Of a stretch of 64,000 nucleotides of DNA, positions 59,352-64,000 are shown in pieces. The stretch lies in NCBI RefSeq assembly GCF_046546475.1, contig NZ_JBKGXS010000001.1, forward strand, positions 248,001 to 312,000, given 5' to 3'. Position numbers and translations under genes: made by a program. The stretch's first letter is position 1, and each line of letters begins with the position of its first letter. This stretch comes from Pseudonocardia phyllosphaerae (GTDB lineage Bacteria; Actinomycetota; Actinomycetes; Mycobacteriales; Pseudonocardiaceae). The notes under the pieces were generated by a model. That model did not search any database and was not told the DNA's origin. It saw nothing but the letters and a program-made list of their open reading frames with translations.

Positions 59352-60359
59352 TCAACGTCCGAGCGCGCCGTTGAGCGCGTCCAGGTTCTGGTTCATCCAC
59401 TGCCCGTAGTCGGTCACGCCGGCGGGCAGCGTCTCCGACATCTCGACGACCGGGACGTTGCCCTGCTGGGCGGCATTGCGGACCTGGTCGGTGGTCGCCG
59501 ACTGGGTCTGGCTGTTGAGGATCAGGGCCTTGGCCTGGGCCGGGGCCTTGAACAGCGCCAGGGTCTTCGCGACGACCGCGGCGGGCGGGTCGTTGCCCTC
59601 CTCGACGGCCTCGGAGAACTCCTCCGGGGTCACGTTCTGGATCTTCGCGGCCTGCAACAGGTAGCCCGGGACGGGCTCGGTGTAGGCGACCTTGGTCTTC
59701 GGGTGGGCCTGGCCGATGCCGGCGGCCTTCTTCGTCAGCTCGTCGGTCTTGGCGTCGAAGGCCTTGGCGTTCGACGCGTAGGTCTGCGCGTTGGCCGGGT
59801 CGGCGGTGGAGAGCTGCTTCGCGACGTCGTCGGCGACCTTGTGGGCGGTGGCGAAGCTGTACCAGACGTGCTCGTTGAACTCCGGGCCCTCCTCCTCGCC
59901 ACCCTCGGCGGGCTTCTCGGCGCCGTGGTCGTGGTCGTGCTCGGAGGCCTCGGCGGAGCCGGGGAGCCCGGAGACCTGCACGGCGTCGATCACCGGGGCC
60001 TTGTTGCCGGAGGACTCGACCAGCTTCTCCATGAACGAGTCGTAGCCGCCGCCGTTCTGGATCAGGACCTTGGCCTGGCCGACCTTCGCCGCGTCCTGCG
60101 GGGTGGTCTCGTACTCGTGCGGGTCCTTGTCGGGGCTGTCGATGATCGACTGGACGTCGACCTTGTCGCCGCCGACGGCCTGGGCGACCGAACCCCAGAC
60201 GTTGGTCGAGGCGACGACGGCGATCTTGCCGGAGTCGCCGGCGCCGGGTGCCGGGGGAGCGGCCTGGTCACCGCCGGAGTTGCCACAGGCGGACAGCCCG
60301 AGGACGACGACGGCCGCCCCGGCCGCGAGTGCGGCGGGGCGGAACGGGGGGCGAGTCAC
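59352..60359 (-). CDS. Metal ABC transporter substrate-binding lipoprotein (ZnuA-like)
   Basis: A 335-residue cluster A-I binding protein. Lipobox LSAC in VVVLGLSACGN, then the metal-binding fold with HEYETTPQD, an acidic His-rich loop EHDHDHG (about residues 140-147), HVWYSF, and the C-terminal helical lobe ending in LDALNGAL. The His-rich loop is typical of zinc-binding members, so zinc is the likeliest substrate. GTG 60359 has AGGAGAAGTCCTCG-like purines upstream. A dyad 42 nt ahead may be its operator. Confidence 0.92.
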   Translation of the reverse strand: MTRPPFRPAALAAGAAVVVLGLSACGNSGGDQAAPPAPGAGDSGKIAVVASTNVWGSVAQAVGGDKVDVQSIIDSPDKDPHEYETTPQDAAKVGQAKVLIQNGGGYDSFMEKLVESSGNKAPVIDAVQVSGLPGSAEASEHDHDHGAEKPAEGGEEEGPEFNEHVWYSFATAHKVADDVAKQLSTADPANAQTYASNAKAFDAKTDELTKKAAGIGQAHPKTKVAYTEPVPGYLLQAAKIQNVTPEEFSEAVEEGNDPPAAVVAKTLALFKAPAQAKALILNSQTQSATTDQVRNAAQQGNVPVVEMSETLPAGVTDYGQWMNQNLDALNGALGR

Positions 60360-60400
60360 GAGGACTTCTCCTATCAGGGTATGGCCATGCGTTTATCGGA

Positions 60401-60414
60401 AACCGTTCTCGGTT
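60401..60414. promoter_or_regulatory. Dyad upstream of the zinc-transporter operon (Zur operator candidate)
   Basis: AACCG-TTCT-CGGTT in an AT-rich patch (TTATCGGAAACCG) 42 nt before the znuA GTG; it is not a good match to the TGAAAAT-type Zur consensus, so the assignment rests on position. Confidence 0.4.
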
Positions 60415-60520
60415 CACTTTACGCCGCCGGCGGTGCCGGACGCCCATGCGGAAACCCTGATGGGACCCGCTGCGGCGGGCCGACTTTCACGGTGCAGAGC
60501 ACGCCGCTACCGTTCCGGGA

Positions 60521-61624
60521 ATGACCGGGTCACCGCACGCGCGACGACCGGCGACGCTGGCGTCGCTGGCCGCCGAACTGGGCGTCTCGCGGACGACCGT
60601 GTCCAATGCCTACAACCGTCCGGACCAGCTCTCCGCGCCACTGCGCGAGCGCGTCCTGGAGGCGGCGCGACGGCTAGGGTACCCGGGCCCCGATCCGGTG
60701 GCTCGATCGCTGCGCACCCGTAGGGCCGGCGCGGTCGGCCTGCTGCTCACCGAGGCGCTGAGCTACGCCTTCCGCGACCCCGTCGCCACGGGGTTCCTGG
60801 AGGGACTCGCGCTGGCCTGCGAGAACGCCGGGACCGGGCTGCTGCTCGTGCCGGTCAGCCCCGAGCACTCCGATGTCGACGCCGTGCACCAGGCCGGGGT
60901 CGACGGGTTCGTCGTCTACTCCGTCAGCGAGGACGACCCGCACTTCCGCGCCGTGCTGTCCCGCCCGCTGCCGACCGTCGTCTGCGACCAGCCCGCCGAC
61001 GTCGAGGGCGTCGACCGGGTCGGTGTCGACGACCGCGCGGGCACCCTCGCGCTCGGGAAGCACCTGGCCGAGCTGGGGCACCGGCGGATCGGCGTGGTCT
61101 GCATGCGGCTCGGGTCCCGGCGCCACGACGGCCCGGTCGACCTCGAACGCCAGCAGGCCAGCTCCTACAGCGTGCAGCGCGAGCGCCTCGCCGGGCTGCG
61201 CGAGTCGTTCACCGACGCCGGCGTCGACTGGTCAGCCGTACCGGTGATCGAGCGGTTCGAGCACACCGAGGACGCCGGTGCCGACGCCGCGGCCGCGCTG
61301 CTCGACGACCACCCGGGGATCACCGCGCTGATCTGCACCTCCGACATCCTCGCGCTGGGCGCGCTCGCAGAGGCCCGCCGCCGCGGCCTGCGGGTGCCCG
61401 AGGACATCTCGGTCGCCGGGTTCGACGGCGTCCCCGAGGCCGAGCGGGCCGGGCTCACCACGGTCCGCCAGCCGTTCCGGGAGAAGGGCCTGGTCGCCGG
61501 GCGCCTGCTGCTGGAGCGCGGCGACCGCAGCCGCCCCGAGCACGTCACGCTGCCGACCGAGCTGCTCGTCGGCGACACGACCCGGGCGCTGCGCCAGTCG
61601 GGGGAGTTCTTCTCCGGATGGTGA
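60521..61624 (+). CDS. LacI-family transcriptional regulator
   Basis: A 367-residue repressor-type protein. HTH ASLAAELGVSRTTVSNAYNR and hinge LRERVLEAARRLGY at the N-terminus; the rest is a periplasmic-binding-protein-like effector domain (AVGLLLTEALSY, FVVYSVSEDDP, DISVAGFDGVPEAE). TACCGT (60508-60513) is 7 nt before the ATG. No sugar operon is adjacent, so target and effector are unknown; the nearest divergent genes encode the zinc transporter. Its end overlaps the MOSC gene by 7 nt. Confidence 0.9.
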   Translation: MTGSPHARRPATLASLAAELGVSRTTVSNAYNRPDQLSAPLRERVLEAARRLGYPGPDPVARSLRTRRAGAVGLLLTEALSYAFRDPVATGFLEGLALACENAGTGLLLVPVSPEHSDVDAVHQAGVDGFVVYSVSEDDPHFRAVLSRPLPTVVCDQPADVEGVDRVGVDDRAGTLALGKHLAELGHRRIGVVCMRLGSRRHDGPVDLERQQASSYSVQRERLAGLRESFTDAGVDWSAVPVIERFEHTEDAGADAAAALLDDHPGITALICTSDILALGALAEARRRGLRVPEDISVAGFDGVPEAERAGLTTVRQPFREKGLVAGRLLLERGDRSRPEHVTLPTELLVGDTTRALRQSGEFFSGW

Positions 61625-62469
61625 CCCTGGCCGGGCTGCGCCGGTACCCGGTGAAGTCCTGCCGGGGCACCGACCTGGACCGGGCGGTCGTCGAGCGCGC
61701 CGGGCTCGCCGGGGACCGCCGCTGGATGCTCGTCGACGACGACGGCGGCATGGTCACCGCCCGCGCCCACCCGCGGCTGCTGCTCGCCGTCCCCGCCCTG
61801 CGGGCCGACGGCCTGGACGTCACCGGGCCGGGCCTGCCCCCGCTCTCGGTGCGGATCCCCGACGGCGACCCGGTCCCGGTTCGCGTGCACCGCTCGGACA
61901 CCGCCGGTGTGCCCGCCTCCGACGAGGCGCACGCCTGGTTCTCCGAGCTGCTGGGCGAGAAGGTCCGGCTGGTGCACCTCGACGACCCGGGGCACCGCCG
62001 CCCGGACCCGGGGTTCTCCGCACCGGACGACCGGGTCGGCTTCGCCGACGGCTACCCGTTGCTGCTCACCTCGGCCGCGTCGCTGGACGCGGTGAACGAA
62101 CTGGTCGCGGCCGGCTCCCACGCGCACGAGGGGCCGCTGCCGATGACCCGGTTCCGGCCGAACGTCGTCGTCGACGGCGCCCCGGCCTGGGCCGAGGACG
62201 GCTGGCGCCGGATCCGGATCGGTGACGCCGCGTTCCGGGTGGCGAAGGGCTGCGCGCGCTGCGTGCTCACCACCGCCGACCCGGAGACCGCCGTGAAGGG
62301 CCGCGAACCGATGGCGACCCTGGCCCGGCACCGCCGGTTCGGCTCCGGCGTCTGGTTCGGGGTGAACCTGATCCCCGACGACCCCGGCGCCGGGATCGCG
62401 CTCGGCGACCGCGTCGAGATCCTGGAGGCGGCGGACCCGGCCGCGGGCCCGCCGCGCCGAGCTCTCTAG
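61618..62469 (+). CDS. MOSC domain protein
   Basis: A 283-residue protein with an N-terminal MOSC beta-barrel (LAGLRRYPVKSCRGTDL, RWMLVDDDG) and the C-terminal MOSC domain (RFRPNVVVDGAPAWAEDGW and GCARCVLTT). Relatives (YcbX, mARC) bind molybdenum cofactor and reduce N-hydroxylated compounds; the Cys in GCARC is in the position of the Mo-ligand or sulfur carrier. ATG 61618 overlaps the LacI gene; GTG 61621 is possible. Its TAG and the convergent otsB TAG share the same CTAG. Confidence 0.87.
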   Translation: MVTLAGLRRYPVKSCRGTDLDRAVVERAGLAGDRRWMLVDDDGGMVTARAHPRLLLAVPALRADGLDVTGPGLPPLSVRIPDGDPVPVRVHRSDTAGVPASDEAHAWFSELLGEKVRLVHLDDPGHRRPDPGFSAPDDRVGFADGYPLLLTSAASLDAVNELVAAGSHAHEGPLPMTRFRPNVVVDGAPAWAEDGWRRIRIGDAAFRVAKGCARCVLTTADPETAVKGREPMATLARHRRFGSGVWFGVNLIPDDPGAGIALGDRVEILEAADPAAGPPRRAL

Positions 62470-63242
62470 CGCCGCAGCTCGGCCAGCCGGGTCAGCACCG
62501 CGGACAGCGCCTCGGGGCCGGCGACGCGGTACCCGGCGGCGGTGTCGCCGTCGCCGACCTTGACCCCGACGTCGGTGTCCCCTCCTTCGAGCACGCGGAA
62601 CGCGGTCTCGTCGGTGACGTCGTCACCGGCGAAGAACACCGCGTCCGCGCCGAGGCTCTCCCGCAGCGTCCGCACCGCGGAGCCCTTGGAGGTCCGCAGC
62701 ACCGCGAGGTCGAGGACGTCCTTGCCCGCGGTGCCGTCGACGTCGCCGTGCTCCCACTCGCGGGAGACCCGCTCCAGCAGGGCGCGCCCGGCGTCGGGGT
62801 CCATGCCGCGCACGTGCACGGCCCCACCCGCGGGCTTGGTCTCCAGCCGCGCGCCCGGAGCGGCGTCGACGAGCTCCTGCAGCCCGGCGAGCAGCTCGGT
62901 GCGCCGCCGGGCCTGTTCGTCGGTGAGCAGGCCGCCGCGGCCGAGCCGGGCGGCCAGCTCGTCGTCGAACTCGGCGCCGTGGCTGCCGACCAGCCCGACC
63001 GGCGGGGCGAAACCGGAGACGGCGGCGAGGTCGTCGCGGCCCCGGCCGGACACCATGACCACGGTCGTCGCCGGGGCCCCGGCCAGTGCGCGGACCGCGT
63101 CGGCCGAGGCCGGCAGCGGCCGCGACGAGGACGGGTCGTCCACCAGCGGGGCCAGCACGCCGTCGAAGTCCAGGGCGACCAGCAGCGTCCCGGCGGCGGC
63201 GAGCTTCTGCAACGCGGAGTCCAGCCCGGCCGGGACGTTCAC
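62466..63242 (-). CDS. otsB: Trehalose-6-phosphate phosphatase
   Basis: A 258-residue HAD phosphatase releasing trehalose. Motif I LVALDFDGVLAPL (nucleophile Asp), motif II VMVSGRG, motif III Lys in RTSKGSAV, motif IV FAGDDVTDETAF. GTG 63242 overlaps the otsA stop (GTGA), so both enzymes are made together. Stop codon is nested with that of the convergent MOSC gene. Confidence 0.94.
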   Translation of the reverse strand: MNVPAGLDSALQKLAAAGTLLVALDFDGVLAPLVDDPSSSRPLPASADAVRALAGAPATTVVMVSGRGRDDLAAVSGFAPPVGLVGSHGAEFDDELAARLGRGGLLTDEQARRRTELLAGLQELVDAAPGARLETKPAGGAVHVRGMDPDAGRALLERVSREWEHGDVDGTAGKDVLDLAVLRTSKGSAVRTLRESLGADAVFFAGDDVTDETAFRVLEGGDTDVGVKVGDGDTAAGYRVAGPEALSAVLTRLAELRR

Positions 63243-64000
63243 TCGGGCACCTTCACACCGAGCGTCTCCAGGAACGAGCGCGCCCAGCGGTCGACGTCGT
63301 GGTCGAGGACCTGGCGGCGCAACATCCGCATCCGCTTGTGGCCCTCCTCGGGGTTCATCGTCAGCGCCGCGTACAGCGTCTCCTTGACCCCGTCGGTGTC
63401 GTGCGGGTTGACCAGCAGTGCGCTGGTCAGCTCGATCGCGGCACCGGTGAACTCCGACAGCACGAGGACGCCGCCGTCGTCGTGCCTGCTGGCGACGTAC
63501 TCCTTGGCGACCAGGTTCATGCCGTCGCGCAGCGGGGTCACGAGCATGACGTCGGCGGCCAGGAAGAACGCGACGAGCTCCTCGCGGGGCAGCGAACGGT
63601 GCAGGTAGTGCACGGCGGGGCGCCCGACCCGGGCGTACTCGCCGTTGATCCGGCCGACCGAGAGCTCGATGTCGTCGCGCATCTGCTGGTAGTGCTCGAC
63701 CCGTTCCCGCGACGGCGTCGCGAGCTGGATCATCGCCGCGTCGATCGCGGTCTCCGAGCCGCTCCACGACGTCTCACCGACGGTGACCCGGTCCTCCTCC
63801 AGCAGCTCGTGGAACGCGCGCAGCCGGACGTCGATGCCCTTGGTGTAGTCGAGCCGGTCGACGCCGAGCACGATCTTGTCCGGGTCGCCCAGCTCGGCGC
63901 GGATCTGCGCGGCCCGCTCGATGACCTCGTCGGTGCGGGAGAGCTCGTCGAGGCGTGTGGAGTCGATCGAGATCGGGAAGGCGCCGAGCCGGACCTGACG
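63239..64000 (-). CDS. otsA: Trehalose-6-phosphate synthase (5' truncated by window end)
   Basis: C-terminal 253 codons of a GT20 glycosyltransferase joining UDP- or GDP-glucose to glucose 6-phosphate; the frame is open to base 64000, so the start lies outside. It includes VLGVDRLDYTKGIDVRLRAF (the donor/acceptor site Arg and Lys), the VNGEYA-like GRINGEYARVG, LRDGMNLVAKEYVA and VLVLSEFTGAA. The OtsA-OtsB pathway makes trehalose as an osmoprotectant and mycolate carrier. First gene of the otsAB operon. Confidence 0.95.
   Translation of the reverse strand, partial: RQVRLGAFPISIDSTRLDELSRTDEVIERAAQIRAELGDPDKIVLGVDRLDYTKGIDVRLRAFHELLEEDRVTVGETSWSGSETAIDAAMIQLATPSRERVEHYQQMRDDIELSVGRINGEYARVGRPAVHYLHRSLPREELVAFFLAADVMLVTPLRDGMNLVAKEYVASRHDDGGVLVLSEFTGAAIELTSALLVNPHDTDGVKETLYAALTMNPEEGHKRMRMLRRQVLDHDVDRWARSFLETLGVKVPE

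Noticed and set aside
58470..60524. A 684-codon plus-strand frame opposite the zinc transporter
   Set aside because: Antisense to three clear ABC genes; low-complexity Gly/Val/Leu product with no motif.

Overview
The window is chromosomal DNA of a very GC-rich actinomycete, most likely a Pseudonocardiaceae member such as Pseudonocardia. Pointers are strong third-position GC, many GTG starts, ATGA/GTGA start-stop overlaps, actinobacterial markers (Lsr2, CarD, ClpC1-type ClpC, MhuD, the HEATH-type metalloprotease) and gene order close to the Mycobacterium tuberculosis Rv3579c-Rv3628 region. Both ends cut genes: a biotin-dependent carboxylase at the left and trehalose-6-phosphate synthase (otsA) at the right. 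I see no tRNA, rRNA, CRISPR array, insertion sequence or prophage.

Layout. 1-13.2 kb: accA1/fadE19-like branched-chain acyl-CoA catabolism, an MDR oxidoreductase, an amino-acid-type ABC transporter in one overlapping operon, superoxide dismutase plus flavin reductase, SurE, a plant-type phosphofructokinase, an orphan DUF3800 gene, a SirB1-like protein and a MEDS/HATPase anti-sigma-type regulator. 13.4-15.2 kb: MaoC hydratase and thiolase behind a perfect operator-like palindrome. 15.2-32.2 kb: the conserved housekeeping block ppa | dacB - metalloprotease - tilS - hpt | ftsH - folE - folP - folB - folK - DUF3180 - PrsW - DUF2520 - panC - coaX. 33-39 kb: lysS, lsr2, a siderophore-interacting flavoprotein and clpC. 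39-44 kb: a P-loop nucleoside-type kinase, then a GAF regulator divergent from aldehyde dehydrogenase, DUF779 and a cysteine hydrolase. 44-51 kb: sirtuin, mhuD, alpha/beta hydrolase, 2'-5' RNA ligase-like, mutY, a secreted-domain membrane protein, radA and lpqE. 51-56 kb: carD - ispD - ispF | VOC | cysS - rlmB. 56-64 kb: an AlbA_2/Schlafen-like ATP-binding gene of lower GC, a ZnuABC-type metal transporter, a LacI regulator, a MOSC protein and otsB-otsA.

Functionally the window joins folate, pantothenate/CoA, MEP-isoprenoid and trehalose synthesis with proteolysis (FtsH, ClpC, PrsW), nucleoid and transcription control (Lsr2, CarD) and DNA repair (RadA, MutY). Relative to the M. tuberculosis order, panD is absent between panC and coaX, and disA and a carbonic anhydrase gene are absent between radA and mutY.

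The best leads lie between genes. The AlbA_2 gene has three 9-bp half-sites on its leaderless promoter and start codon. Four genes have their 3' ends, stop codon included, tandemly repeated downstream. A 22-bp perfect palindrome sits just before the superoxide dismutase gene. Tandem 15-bp palindromes follow the DUF3800 gene. folE and radA appear to use CTG start codons coupled to the upstream stop. At least twelve genes show a TANNNT box 6-8 nt before the start codon, the signature of leaderless transcription.
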